Shown here: positions 9,117-19,700 of the stretch, piece by piece | Position numbering within the stretch: the first letter of the stretch is position 1 | How the letters are laid out: every line of letters starts with the position of its first letter | Origin: DYKG01 sp964596185 | Lineage (GTDB): Bacteria; Muiribacteriota; Ozemobacteria; Ozemobacterales; Ozemobacteraceae | Assembly (NCBI GenBank): GCA_964596185.1 | Contig: CAZQUE010000015.1 | Coordinates: forward strand, 11,340-75,339 | Direction: 5' to 3' | DNA length: 64,000 nucleotides | The notes under the pieces: model-generated | The model's input: the letters and a program-made list of their open reading frames with translations, nothing else | Database searches by the model: none | Told to the model about the DNA's origin: nothing | Made by a program: the position numbers and the translations under genes

Positions 9117-11207
9117 CTATTTGAACTGAATTCTGTAAACGCCGTCCCAGTTGGTGCCGGGTGGGTTATCATTGAGTTCACGGCAGCGATTCATGTAAAT
9201 TTCAGCAATGTAATCGTCTTTAAAGTCTTCGAGAATTTTCTGAAACAATCCGTAAGCTTCACGCCAATCACGTGCCAGGTATCGCTCAAGGGCCTCTTCG
9301 GTCATCTGGGAAATTCTTTGGTTTTCTTCAGCAGATTCATCATTCAACGTGCCAAGCAACTGATAAATTTTGACACTTTGTTCGCGGCCCTTAACCGTAA
9401 CCAGGTCGAGTGGCCGAAAAATGAAATTTTCACCGGCATTCAGCTTGGTCGATTCACTGACAATGATTTTAGAAAGATAAATTTTATTGAGCGATTCGAG
9501 GCGACTGGCAAGATTTACGTTATCACCGACAGCAGTATAATTGAAGCGGTCAGATGATCCAAAGTTGCCAATCAGCGAAGTGCCGGTATTAACCCCTATT
9601 CTGGTCAACAAACAGCTGCGATTTTCAGATTTCCATTTACTGTTCAGGCGCTCAACCCCGGCAATGATTTCAAATGCTGCCTGACAGGCATTTTTGGCTT
9701 GATCCGGATCCTGGTGTGGAGCGCCCCAGAAAGCCATGACTGAATCGCCGATATACTTGTCGATAGTCCCGCCATGTCGATGAATGATTGAACTGATTTC
9801 ATCGAAATAAACGGACAGCTGCTCCATCAGTTCTTTGGGCTGAACTTTTTCGGTAATCGAAGAAAACCCCTGAATATCGGTAAACATCAGCGTAATTTCC
9901 TGAGACTGGGCATCTATCTTGGCTTCATTTTCGTCAGCAACCAGGCCCTGAACAATTTCAGAAGGAACATATTTTTTGAAAGCACTTAAAGCCTTTTTCA
10001 TCGAGTTCATCGTTTCACCCATGCGCTGAATCTCGGAGATTGGAGAGCGGATGCCGATTTCACCCTCAAAATCAAGGGTCTTGATCTTTTCGGCTTCGTT
10101 GGTCAAGCCTTTGATCGGCTCAGTTAATTCTCGTGATAACGCCGAAGTCAAAAAACCACCGATAATCAGCAGCCAGAAAGAAAAAAGCAGTGTCGTTTCA
10201 TGGGTACGGGCGATTGGGCCGATAAAATCATCTTCGGGAACGATAATGCCGAGATCCCAGTCACGGCCATAGTTTTGTGGAAAAGGTCGAAAAGAGGCTA
10301 TGTATTTCTCACCCGAATGGGTGTAGACAAACTTGCGTTCGCGCTGACTGATGAAATGATCAACCGCTTCTTTGATCCAACCGCTGCGAATGATCTGCAA
10401 CGTTGGTGAACGGGGCTTGCTTTTGTTTTCATTTATCAGAGAAGATTTTTCAGGGTAAGCAAGAATATTACCTTCGCTATCGAGAATGAAAGCAATACCA
10501 GACTCACCGATTCTCAGGCTTTTGAGAAATTCAGACAATTCGCCGAGACGAAAATCTATGCCCACTGCACCGACGAAGGTTCCGTCTTCGCTGTAAACCG
10601 GGTTTGCGCTGGTGATCCCAGGAATCTGATCGGTAAAAAGCCGGTATTCACGGCTCCAGACCGCACGTCCTTCGGCTTTGGCCAGCACATACCAGGGTCG
10701 CTCTCTGGGGTCGTAGTTAAGAATAGAAGTTGCACTTGTCGCAATGATAACACCATCGGGAGTTCTTTCAAGCTCGATCATACCAACCGGATCAGATGTT
10801 CTGGAAATGATGCGGGTTGAATAGTTTCCATTTTCGAGGCGACGCGACATGATGAAGTTACCGCCTTCATCGCCAAGGTAAACGGCTGAAAACTGCGGGT
10901 AAATATCAAGAGTCTCCAGACTGATAGCCTCGACCAGTTCCGGGTTATTGCCCATGGTAGAGCCGCGTTCAATCATTCTTCGCAGCAGATAACCGGTTTT
11001 GCCTGCCGGCTCGAGATGGTTAACCGTCTGCCTGATGACGGTTTCCGAAATCTGGTAAAGAAGTTCATCTGAAGTTTTGAGCATGATCTCAGAATTGCTG
11101 CGATAGCCGTAGACGACAATTCCGGCGACAATCAAAGAAAAAAGCGCCAGAAATGAGAAGAATACGACGACCTGCAGACGATAGGTTCTGAAGTTCTGCT
11201 GACTCAC
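9117..11207 (-). CDS. Class III adenylate cyclase with extracellular dCache sensor and HAMP
   Basis: The N-terminal membrane segment (about 12-33) is followed by a dCache_1-type ligand-binding domain (about 45-320; the stretch around RERPWYVLA is typical), a second membrane segment (about 335-355), HAMP, and a class III cyclase domain from about 437. All catalytic residues are present: metal aspartates D444 (FTDIQGF) and D488 (IGDSVMAF), base-recognition K484 and T558, and transition-state N565 and R569. It should therefore work as a homodimer making cAMP from ATP. The C-terminus has a TPR-like helical stretch ending in PPG-WDGV, also found in the cyclase at 33488-35836. The start is GTG with GGAGAG about nine bases before it. 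The Cache ligand (often an amino or carboxylic acid) is not predictable here. Confidence 0.9.
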   Translation of the reverse strand: MSQQNFRTYRLQVVVFFSFLALFSLIVAGIVVYGYRSNSEIMLKTSDELLYQISETVIRQTVNHLEPAGKTGYLLRRMIERGSTMGNNPELVEAISLETLDIYPQFSAVYLGDEGGNFIMSRRLENGNYSTRIISRTSDPVGMIELERTPDGVIIATSATSILNYDPRERPWYVLAKAEGRAVWSREYRLFTDQIPGITSANPVYSEDGTFVGAVGIDFRLGELSEFLKSLRIGESGIAFILDSEGNILAYPEKSSLINENKSKPRSPTLQIIRSGWIKEAVDHFISQRERKFVYTHSGEKYIASFRPFPQNYGRDWDLGIIVPEDDFIGPIARTHETTLLFSFWLLIIGGFLTSALSRELTEPIKGLTNEAEKIKTLDFEGEIGIRSPISEIQRMGETMNSMKKALSAFKKYVPSEIVQGLVADENEAKIDAQSQEITLMFTDIQGFSSITEKVQPKELMEQLSVYFDEISSIIHRHGGTIDKYIGDSVMAFWGAPHQDPDQAKNACQAAFEIIAGVERLNSKWKSENRSCLLTRIGVNTGTSLIGNFGSSDRFNYTAVGDNVNLASRLESLNKIYLSKIIVSESTKLNAGENFIFRPLDLVTVKGREQSVKIYQLLGTLNDESAEENQRISQMTEEALERYLARDWREAYGLFQKILEDFKDDYIAEIYMNRCRELNDNPPGTNWDGVYRIQFK

Positions 11208-11357
11208 TGCAATTTGCTCTCCATCTCAGAATGAATTTTATCATTTTTAAAGGCAGTTTGCAGAAATTATTGCCGGCAAACAAAAGGTTTTAATTCAAGG
11301 GCAAAAGTTATATATTACCAGAAAATAATCCAGGCTCAGTATGATGGAGGGAATGAA

Positions 11358-13376
11358 ATGCTTGCCAATAAAAACATAGCAGATGCAATGACAATCAGGC
11401 TGGAAAATACCTTACCCGACTACCCGGAGTTCCAGACCGGAATCAGGCGTGCACCCGATCGCGGATTCAACCTGAACCAGCACGAAACCGAGACAGCCCT
11501 GAAGAATGCGTTGCGCTACATTCCAGAAGAGTTGCACGAACAGCTGATTCCTGAATTTCTCGAAGAACTGAAAACTCGCGGAAGGATCTATGGCTATCGC
11601 TATCGTCCGGCCGGCCGAATTTTTGGCCGTCCAATTGATGAATACAAAGGCAACTGTGTTGAGGGAAAAGCCTTTCAGGTAATGATAGACAACAATCTTG
11701 ATTTTGAAATAGCCCTTTATCCTTACGAGCTGGTAACTTATGGCGAAACTGGCCAGGTCTGCCAGAACTGGATGCAATATCGCCTGATAAAAAAATATCT
11801 TGAGGTAATGACTCAGGAGCAAACCCTGGTGGTTATGTCTGGGCATCCTCTCGGCCTGTTCAAATCCCATCCTTCTGCACCGCGGGTCATCATGAGTCAC
11901 GGACTGTTGATCGGCATGTTTGACAATCAAAGTGAATGGCATCGCGCCATGCAGCTTGGAGTTTCAAACTATGGTCAGATGACGGCGGGAGGCTGGATGT
12001 ACATCGGCCCTCAGGGAATTGTTCATGGAACCTTCAACACGATTTTAAATGCCGGGCGAATGAAGCTGGGCATTGGTGCCACCGAAGATTTGCGCGGTCA
12101 TCTTTTCGTTTCATCAGGACTGGGAGGGATGAGCGGAGCCCAACCCAAGGCGATAGAGATTGCCAACGGAGTTGGCATTGTCGCTGAGGTTGATTATTCA
12201 CGCATCAAGACAAGGCATGATCAGGGCTGGGTTTCACTTATTGCCGAAACGCCGGAAAAAGCCTTCATGCTTGCACAAGATCATATCTCTGCAAAAAAAA
12301 GCACTTCAATCGCTTTTCATGGCAATATCGTCGATTTACTTGAATATGCGGTGGACAAGAACATTCACATCGAAATGCTTTCAGATCAGACCTCCTGCCA
12401 TGCAGTTTATGATGGCGGTTATTGTCCGAAAGGCCTGACTTTCGAGCAGCGCACCGAAATGCTGGCGAAAGATCCGCCCCGTTTCAAAACTCTCGTCGAT
12501 GCATCTTTGCAGGCGCATTTCCGGGCGATTAAAACGCTCTCTGAACGTGGAACATATTTCTTCGACTACGGCAACGCGTTCATGCGAGCAGTTTTCGATG
12601 CCGGCGTCAAAGAAATTTGCGCCAACGGCGAAAATCCCCGTGATGGCTTTATTTTTCCTTCTTACGTAGAAGACATTATGGGGCCGATGCTGTTCGACTT
12701 CGGTTATGGACCGTTTCGCTGGGTATGCCTGAGTGGCAAGAGTGAAGATTTACGTAAAACTGACGCGGCAGCAATGAACTGCATCGATCCGAATCGCCGG
12801 GCGCAAGATCGCGACAACTATGTCTGGATCAAGGATGCCGAAAAGAACGCCCTGGTCGTTGGCACCCAGGCCAGAATTCTTTATCAGGACACGGAAGGCA
12901 GGGTAAAAATAGCCCTTAAATTCAATGAGATGGTGCGCAACGGTGAAATTGGGCCGGTAATGCTGGGCCGCGACCATCACGATACCGGCGGCACCGACTC
13001 ACCGTATCGCGAAACTGCCAACATAAAAGACGGCAGCAATATTACCGCAGAAATGGCCATTCATTGTTATGCAGGTAACGCCGCCCGTGGCATGAGCCTG
13101 ATTTCATTGCACAACGGCGGCGGCGTAGGGATAGGCAAGTCGATAAACGGCGGTTTTGGCCTGGTTCTCGACGGTAGCGAAAGAGTTGACGAAATCATTC
13201 GTCAGTCGATGACCTGGGACGTAATGTGCGGCGTATCAAGGCGAGCCTGGGGCCGCTGTGAAAATGCGGTCGAAGTAAGTGCGGAATTCAACCGCAACAA
13301 TCCCAATTATCACATAACTTTGCCCTACATTGCCGATGAAGACAAAGTTAAAAAGGCAGTCGCCGCGCTGTTTTAA
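11358..13376 (+). CDS. hutU: Urocanate hydratase (long form)
   Basis: Hydrates urocanate to imidazolonepropionate in histidine breakdown, using tightly bound NAD+. Family signatures include GGMSGAQPKA, DQTSCHAVYDGGYCPKG, the active-site cysteine region FRWVCLSG and HHDTGGTDSPYRET. At 672 residues it is longer than the roughly 555-residue enterobacterial form and closer in length to the eukaryotic-type enzyme. The ATG at 11358 follows GGAGGG at 11346-11351. HutH, HutI and HutG are not adjacent, so the pathway must be completed elsewhere. Convergent with a methyltransferase only nine bases downstream. Confidence 0.92.
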   Translation: MLANKNIADAMTIRLENTLPDYPEFQTGIRRAPDRGFNLNQHETETALKNALRYIPEELHEQLIPEFLEELKTRGRIYGYRYRPAGRIFGRPIDEYKGNCVEGKAFQVMIDNNLDFEIALYPYELVTYGETGQVCQNWMQYRLIKKYLEVMTQEQTLVVMSGHPLGLFKSHPSAPRVIMSHGLLIGMFDNQSEWHRAMQLGVSNYGQMTAGGWMYIGPQGIVHGTFNTILNAGRMKLGIGATEDLRGHLFVSSGLGGMSGAQPKAIEIANGVGIVAEVDYSRIKTRHDQGWVSLIAETPEKAFMLAQDHISAKKSTSIAFHGNIVDLLEYAVDKNIHIEMLSDQTSCHAVYDGGYCPKGLTFEQRTEMLAKDPPRFKTLVDASLQAHFRAIKTLSERGTYFFDYGNAFMRAVFDAGVKEICANGENPRDGFIFPSYVEDIMGPMLFDFGYGPFRWVCLSGKSEDLRKTDAAAMNCIDPNRRAQDRDNYVWIKDAEKNALVVGTQARILYQDTEGRVKIALKFNEMVRNGEIGPVMLGRDHHDTGGTDSPYRETANIKDGSNITAEMAIHCYAGNAARGMSLISLHNGGGVGIGKSINGGFGLVLDGSERVDEIIRQSMTWDVMCGVSRRAWGRCENAVEVSAEFNRNNPNYHITLPYIADEDKVKKAVAALF

Positions 13377-13385
13377 CGACCGCGT

Positions 13386-14240
13386 TCATTTTTCCCAGAC
13401 GAACAGAGCCTGGGAGACCTCGTAAGCAAGTGAATATCTGCATGAATCGTCTTTTACCAGGCGGTTTTGCAGATATTTCTGCATTATCCCGCGATTATCT
13501 TTATCGACTTCGAGACCAGCTTTGATCAAAAGAGTCTCGACCGCCTCAGACTCATCGGAGAAGGTCCAGCGAAAAGGGCGGCGAATGATATGCAGACTGG
13601 GCAGCATGCCGCAATCAACCATAGCAAGATAGAGAATGGCGATTCGACGGCGCTCCAGCGACACCTCTTCAAGTTTTAAAGCCCGGCGCATCTCTGGTTC
13701 AAGAGGCGAATCCGCATGGGGAATGAGCATTATCATGCGTCTACCGGTGCATTGCGCCAGCTTACGCAAAGTTTTTTCCAGCTGCGGCTGATGGTCGGCA
13801 TCGGTCGATATTACACCCAGACTGTTCAAGCACAAGACGGTATCGAAGGTCTGCGGCAAATCGAGTTCAAGCCAACGCCCGGCCAGCAGTTCGATATTTT
13901 CAACCTGCTCTTTATCTGCTTGAATCCTCAATTGATCGAGCATTGCCGGTGAAAAATCGGTGGCTGTTACCTGAGCAACCCTTTTCGCCAGTGGAACAGC
14001 AAAAGTACCCGGGCCGGCCGCCACATCGAGCACCCTTTCTTCTCTGTTCCAGACAAAGCGATCGAGAAATTCCTCGGTTTCAATCCGGGCTTTTTCCGAG
14101 TGGGCTTTGGCAGCAAAATCAGCAGCCCTTTCATTCCAGAATTCAGGAGTTTCTTTGCGATCGGTATCACCGTAGTTCAGCCCCCAGCGATGATTATACA
14201 GTTTTTTGAAATCTTCATTGAAATTGCTGTTCAGATTCAA
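13386..14240 (-). CDS. Class I SAM-dependent methyltransferase
   Basis: A Rossmann-fold methyltransferase of about 284 residues. Motif I is VLDVAAGPGTFAVPLAK, the acidic strand-2 residue lies in VTATDFSP, and motif IV is FDTVLCLNSLGVIS. The nearest annotated relatives are UbiE/small-molecule type enzymes, but the substrate cannot be read from the sequence. The C-terminal third resembles the lid region of methyltransferases next to corrinoid or metal pathways, only loosely. I chose the TTG at 14240 because GTGAGGTG precedes it at good spacing on the minus strand; an alternative TTG at 14258 adds six residues with a weaker site. Convergent with hutU. Confidence 0.8.
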   Translation of the reverse strand: MNLNSNFNEDFKKLYNHRWGLNYGDTDRKETPEFWNERAADFAAKAHSEKARIETEEFLDRFVWNREERVLDVAAGPGTFAVPLAKRVAQVTATDFSPAMLDQLRIQADKEQVENIELLAGRWLELDLPQTFDTVLCLNSLGVISTDADHQPQLEKTLRKLAQCTGRRMIMLIPHADSPLEPEMRRALKLEEVSLERRRIAILYLAMVDCGMLPSLHIIRRPFRWTFSDESEAVETLLIKAGLEVDKDNRGIMQKYLQNRLVKDDSCRYSLAYEVSQALFVWEK

Positions 14241-14316
14241 GTTACACCTCACCGGCAAATTTGCTTACAGATAAATATTACAATTTGTTACATAAAAATG
14301 TAAGCTTCGGAAGTAC

Positions 14317-14346
14317 AAAAAAACACGCCAGCCTCATGCCGGCGTG
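14317..14346 (-). terminator. Terminator for the 14399-15427 gene
   Basis: Read on the minus strand, a CACGCC...GGCGTG stem is followed by seven T. It lies about 50 bases after the stop of the minus-strand gene. Confidence 0.8.
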
Positions 14347-14398
14347 CAATAACAGGTTTGCACAATTATCCCATATCCCTTTCAAGAGCCTTTAGTGG

Positions 14399-15427
14399 TC
14401 AGCCGCTTACCTTTTCAACATCATCAGCGACTTCAGGCATTTTATCAACTGTTTCTGACTCTATGCCGGTAGAAGAACCGGTCATTCCGCCAAACTGCAG
14501 ACTGAAATGTATTTCGTTCTGTTGTGGAGAAGCAATTCCCGCCAAGCCATCGAGTAATTGCAGAAAACGGTCAAGAATCCGGTTTTTTATCAGAGGTGAA
14601 CTCTGTTGGGCTGGGCTGAGCACGGGAGAAGTGGTAAGCAATTCTTCGGTCCGGATCAGTCGCAGACTTCCCTGCCCTGCTGACTTTACTGTAGCTGCTC
14701 CCGAGCTGTTTATCGATCCGGTTCTGATTGCATCCTGCAAATAGATTCCGGCGATGTCGGCAGCACTGGTTCCGGGCAAAGATGAATTCATCGAAAGATT
14801 GAGTCCACTTAGTGCACTTGCCGAATTCATTGAGGCGGTAACAGCTTTCAATCCGTTATCTGCTGCCTGCAGCATCTGGTCGATGAAGCTTATTGTCTTA
14901 CCCTCACCCTGCTCAACGGCGTTTGCCGCCTGGCCAAGATAAGAATCGAACAGGTTGATGCCTGAGGATGAATCCTGATTCAGCGCTGAAATGAATTGCT
15001 CGGTCGCTGATTGGAAGCGTTCGATCAGGCTTGCCCCATAAGAAGCGATTTCAGATGTAGTGCGAATGTAAATGCTGAATCTGTATGCAGCAGAACTGTT
15101 AACCAGTCCTTCGCCGATGTCTTCTTCGGGTCCAGTTTCTGCAACTTCAGAAGTCTTGACCGTATCAGAAATGTTTGTGCCTGACGACTCGGGCAAGGCG
15201 CCCTTTTCAACGCCATCAGCTTCAGTTGAATCTGGAATTTTATGGGAAACAGGGGTCGCCCTCAACGCATGAGCATGACCGCAACGATAGCAGACTTCCC
15301 TGTCTTTTTCTGCATTGTTTACTGCAGCGTCAATAGCCTCGTCAAATCCTTTTTCAGAGGGAGAAGGCTGGCTGGGACGCTGACCGCGACTATCATACAG
15401 CCTGGCTACTACTTCGGTTACCGCCAT
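14399..15427 (-). CDS. Hypothetical protein with CxxCGHAH motif
   Basis: I do not recognise this 342-residue protein. It has no signal peptide or membrane segment. A Cys/His cluster (CYRCGHAH) at about residues 46-53 could bind a metal, but only one CxxC is present. The middle (about 110-200) is predicted helical (YRFSIYIRTTSEIASYGASLIERF onwards) and the rest is Ser/Ala/Gly-rich and low in complexity, giving the look of a secreted-structure or flagellum-associated protein without a clear match. The ATG at 15427 has AAAGGAGAAG just upstream. It follows a 39-residue ORF by 14 bases and ends at a good terminator, so the two form a small operon. Confidence 0.7.
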   Translation of the reverse strand: MAVTEVVARLYDSRGQRPSQPSPSEKGFDEAIDAAVNNAEKDREVCYRCGHAHALRATPVSHKIPDSTEADGVEKGALPESSGTNISDTVKTSEVAETGPEEDIGEGLVNSSAAYRFSIYIRTTSEIASYGASLIERFQSATEQFISALNQDSSSGINLFDSYLGQAANAVEQGEGKTISFIDQMLQAADNGLKAVTASMNSASALSGLNLSMNSSLPGTSAADIAGIYLQDAIRTGSINSSGAATVKSAGQGSLRLIRTEELLTTSPVLSPAQQSSPLIKNRILDRFLQLLDGLAGIASPQQNEIHFSLQFGGMTGSSTGIESETVDKMPEVADDVEKVSG

Positions 15428-15441
15428 AAATTCTTCTCCTT

Positions 15442-15561
15442 TCAGCGCCCGATAGTGGTTAACGGGCAGATTGCCGGACGTTGAACCGGTTTGAAAAACG
15501 GTTCAACCAGAAACGGACAGAGCTTCTTCATGATTTTGTCGGATCTGTCTGCACTCCTCAT
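15442..15561 (-). CDS. Small ORF (39 residues) upstream of the CxxCGHAH protein
   Basis: The ORF starts at ATG 15561 and ends at TGA 15442. AAGGAG precedes the ATG by about eight bases, one of the best ribosome binding sites in this region. The peptide is basic with two cysteines and proline-rich stretches (KKLCPFLVEPFFKP, then RPAICPLTT). No signal peptide or membrane segment is evident. The next gene begins 14 bases after the stop with its own good site. A nine-base inverted repeat (GTTGAACCG 15480-15488 / CGGTTCAAC 15499-15507) lies inside the ORF, so a leader-peptide or attenuator role is as plausible as a free-standing small protein. Confidence 0.55.
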   Translation of the reverse strand: MRSADRSDKIMKKLCPFLVEPFFKPVQRPAICPLTTIGR

Positions 15562-15744
15562 TTTTTCAGCTCCTTATTTTTCAGCCACAAGGTGGGCTTT
15601 CCGATTCGTCTTAGTCTCTACTTTATTCATCGTCGCCAAAATTTAGAAATGTAACGGGCATATTTTGCAATTAGACCTTAATTTTTCTTTTTTTCTTTGA
15701 ATTACTTCGTTTTTCAATTAGATTTACCCCAAAGAGAAAAAAAT

Positions 15745-16737
15745 ATGAAAAATTTACACTTATTGATAAAGCCTTTATTAATCACACTTTTGCTGAGTTC
15801 GCCGGCACTCTGCCAGCTCAATGCTTCCAGGCCGCTGAAGCCACCTCAACGGAAATTTTTCCGTCAGCTGAACGACTTCTTTTCAGGCTGGCATCGGGCC
15901 TGGCCGACAATCATGATTGACCGGGCCTTTTTTCAGACCGGGGTTTATCATGCATTGACCGGTTGCCGGGAAGCGAGAATTCTGCAAAGAACGCCCAAGC
16001 AGACTAACCTGTACAACAATTTACGTGTCGTAACTGCCAACCTGATGCTTTTTCCTGCCCCTATGGGCCGTAATCAGCTATCGAGAATCGGCTTGTTCGC
16101 CGAATGCATTCAGCCCCTGAATGCTGATTTGATCATGCTCCAGGAAGTCTGGGATCAACAGAGCCTGAGATATCTTGCTGAAAAGTTTTTCGACTATGAC
16201 TTGATATTTGTTCCCTCGGCTGTCTACAACCGTTCCGGCCTTGTGGTATTCAGTAAAATCCAGATAAAATCTGTCCAATTCATTCAGTATCCGTTGAGTA
16301 TAAAGCATAATCTCGAAGAATTGCTTGCTCATAAAGGAGCCTTGGTCATGGAAGCAGAAATAAATTCGAGGCTCTTGCTGCTGGTAAATACCCATCTTTA
16401 TTCTGCTCCTCCAGACAGAAGATATCGGCCTAATCCTGGCCAGTTCACGTTCTTACAGCAAAAGCTAGCCGAGATATCTTCCGGTACCGTTATCATCGCG
16501 GGGGACCTGAATCTGCGCCCGGTAGATCTGAATTCACTACTTAATAAAGATTATCTGCCCGATTCCTGTCCATTACTCACGGCAGGTTCGCCGCAACATA
16601 ATCAGAAGCTCGATCATATCATCATCAAACCGGCGCATGGCGAAAAAATAGCTACCGGCCGGGTCGAATGCCCGATCGCGTTTTCCGATCACAGTCCGGT
16701 TCAGGCATTAATCAAGCTACTGCCCCTCAGCAAATGA
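15745..16737 (+). CDS. Secreted endonuclease/exonuclease/phosphatase-fold hydrolase
   Basis: A 330-residue protein with a Sec signal peptide (KNLHLLIKPLLITLLLSSPALC). The EEP (DNase I/sphingomyelinase-like) fold is shown by TANLML, the metal-binding Glu in MLQEVW, the catalytic His in NTHLY, AGDLNLRP, and the final LDHII...FSDHSPV with the catalytic Asp-His pair. Substrates in this superfamily include DNA, phosphodiesters and sphingomyelin, and the sequence does not decide which. The ATG at 15745 is preferred over an upstream TTG (15697) because the signal peptide then sits at the N-terminus. It overlaps the convergent cyclase by 11 bases. Confidence 0.82.
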   Translation: MKNLHLLIKPLLITLLLSSPALCQLNASRPLKPPQRKFFRQLNDFFSGWHRAWPTIMIDRAFFQTGVYHALTGCREARILQRTPKQTNLYNNLRVVTANLMLFPAPMGRNQLSRIGLFAECIQPLNADLIMLQEVWDQQSLRYLAEKFFDYDLIFVPSAVYNRSGLVVFSKIQIKSVQFIQYPLSIKHNLEELLAHKGALVMEAEINSRLLLLVNTHLYSAPPDRRYRPNPGQFTFLQQKLAEISSGTVIIAGDLNLRPVDLNSLLNKDYLPDSCPLLTAGSPQHNQKLDHIIIKPAHGEKIATGRVECPIAFSDHSPVQALIKLLPLSK

Positions 16738-19700
16738 CACGAAAAACTTCAACTTCCTGACGTTTGCCCCTGACTCGCTCAACATTAACTTTCTCGGAAG
16801 CATGAGATTTTGGCAGCAAATCATTTATCTGCCCGGAAATGACGACGGGCTGAGAATCGCTTTTTGCAAGGGAGCAGAGACGAGATGCGACATTAACCGG
16901 ATCACCAATTACGGTCAGATCCATGCGCACCTTTGCAGCGCCAATGATACCCGAAATGACCCCGCCCATGTTAATGCCGAAAACCGGCTTGAGATTCTCT
17001 TCATTTCTGAAATCTTCAATTATCTGTGCGGCAAGGCTCAAAGCCTGTTCTACCGCTTTTTCCCGGCCTAATCTCGCATGGGGAAAAATAATCAGAATCT
17101 TTTCGCCGATGACCTTGTCGATTTCGCCGCCAAATTGGGCCGCACGAGCAAAGAACCTTCCGAGGCTGAATTCAAGATAAGCCTTCAAATCTTTTTCATT
17201 TACCTCTGCTGCCAGTTTTGCAAAGCCTTCGAGACTGGCAAAGACAATGGTAACTTCTTCTTCTGATCCTTCGAGCGCTTTTTTCAAAAGTTCAGGATTG
17301 GCAGCAAGTTTTTTAACTGATTCGGAAACGAATTGATTCAAGGTATCTTTTTCTTTGAGACGGCGAGTCATGAAATTGAAAGCTCGGGAAATCGAACCGA
17401 ATTCGTCTTCGCGAGTATCTTTCAAACGTATGCTATAGTCATTTTGCTCTACTTTTTTCAACCCCCACAGCAAATGCTGCAACGGGCTGGTAAAAGAGGT
17501 GCTGAGATTTTTGGCGGCAGCTATTGCGAAAAGAAAGAAAAGAACCATGCCAGATAAAAACATGTATGAACGCATATTTTCGATCCGCGCCAGATGTGAA
17601 ATATCCTGCTGCGCGCCAAGCATATAAACCGAAATGTTTTTGGGTGGATAAATTTCAAAAACTGATGCATTTTCGCCACTGGTTTCATGCTTAAGTAAAA
17701 TCTTGCTGCGACTGGTATTTTTCACAAGGTTACTCAGCATTTCGGGCTCTCTTTCTTCTGAAGAAAAGCTGTCGAATCTGAAGCCGTCAAAAGCCATCAT
17801 GACTATCGGTTTTCTCTTGAAAACAGATGCGGGATCTAGCTTTTGCAGAAAGCCCTGGGAACTCTTGCGAATTTCATTGAGATCAGCCTCGCGACGCAAT
17901 TTGAAAGCGCGACGCAGAAATGTCGGGCAAAAGGCGAATTCATCCCAGGCACAGCTGACAAAATACCTGATCTTATTCGCATAAGTGACGGGAATATTGA
18001 CAAGAAAGGCTTCGCCAAAACTGGTCCTAAGTCCGCTTGTATCCGAATCTTTGTGCATCGTTTCGTGAAAGCGTTCCCGGCCAAGAGAATCACGCAACCG
18101 TTTTCTAACTTCTTCGCGAATAATGACGTCTGCATCAACTTTAGTATTTTGCGACTGCTGGTAAAAGCCTTCTGCAAACACCTCTTTTGGCGACATTTCA
18201 AAAAGTTTCTGCTTCATCAATGAAAGAATCATAAACATCGATTCGGCCTTCTTGAGGGTGCGTTTCGAGAAAACTCCAAACCCGCGATATTTGTTGAAAT
18301 AGCGCAAAAAGTCATTTGGACCGGAAATAATTATTGAATTGACCGTTCGATACTTTTTGGGAATTGAATCATAACCGGCAGATATCCTGGCGAATAATAT
18401 TCTGACGACCTCTATGAGAAAAGAAGTTTCCAGGTCTTCGTCAGAGTCTCTTTCTTCTTCGGCGCGTATTTTTTTTAGTATATCCGGCCTTTTGAAAGTT
18501 TCTCGCAAACGCTCCTTAAGATTCTGCTGAGCAGTCTTAAAGCTGTTGTCAATACCGGTTAGCGATTGGTGAAGGTTTCTTTCGATCTGCAAACGATCTT
18601 TAGCATAGGCCTCCTGCAAAATCATGTTGAAGACTGATCGGCCAAGCATGAACGGCATAAGAATGGCAAAAACGATCGACAGCATCAAAACCATGCCAAC
18701 ATCCATTTTCGGGCCCCGGGAAAAAACCGCAGAGTTAACGATAAAAAGCATGAACACGCAGAAAAAGAGAAATGGTCTGAGGCTACTAAGCATATCTGCT
18801 TGTTCTGCACGGCTTTCATCAGGAATGAAAATTACCGGAAAAAGATTACGATGCCTGATTATTCGCCCGATTATCGCAGTGTGGTGAGCGAGAGTGAATT
18901 TAACGTTTTCGTCCTGGGCAACTTTTTTTTCCATCCTTTTGACGATCTGCCTGCATTCGCGACCGATAACCTGCAGATCTTTCATGCTGATCAATTCGTG
19001 CAAATTTTTCTGAGCAATAAAACGATTGTTTGAATAGTCAAAATAAGCACAAAACAGGTCATTATCATCGTGATTTCTCAGGTATGACCGAAAGGGATAG
19101 TTCTTCGCAAGTCCGGTCATGTCGATTTTGCTGAAAATAAATAAATTCTCACCATTGGCACCAAGAAAATGGTCCCAGAAAAACCAGGTCGCTCTTTTTT
19201 CGAAATTGTAAATTGAGAATCTGGACGCCCGCAAAATGATCATATTTAATTTTGCAGTCTGGGCATCGAGAAACTGCCTCATCAATACTTCACAGCGCTC
19301 AAGATCTATTTTCTTTTCAGGCGACAGAGAACTGTCTGAGAAAGTTATTCGAAACTCTGCAGCTAAACCAACAAACAATCGCACCATTTCCTGATCAGTT
19401 TTGCCGGACAGATTGGCAAAATCAAGCAGATTCCCGTCTTTATCGGCGCGGGCAATCGCCAGCGTATGTTGAGGCAGATTTTCGATGAGATATTCAGGTT
19501 CTTCTCTTGTCGTAAAAAAATGTGGACTTTGTTTGCTCATGCTTTCGCGAAAGCGACTCAGCCAGCTTTGCATCTGAAAATCGACGCTGGCTTTGAAGCG
19601 CATTTCTTTTACGACTCTATAAGCTTTAATCAAACGATTTTCAGAGCCTTCGACATTTTTGACTATCTGGGATTCAAGCTGAACGACGATGAATAGAATA

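Noticed and set aside
13943..14209. Plus-strand frame opposite the methyltransferase
   Set aside because: Antisense shadow with no supported start or known fold; the methyltransferase on the other strand has clear motifs.
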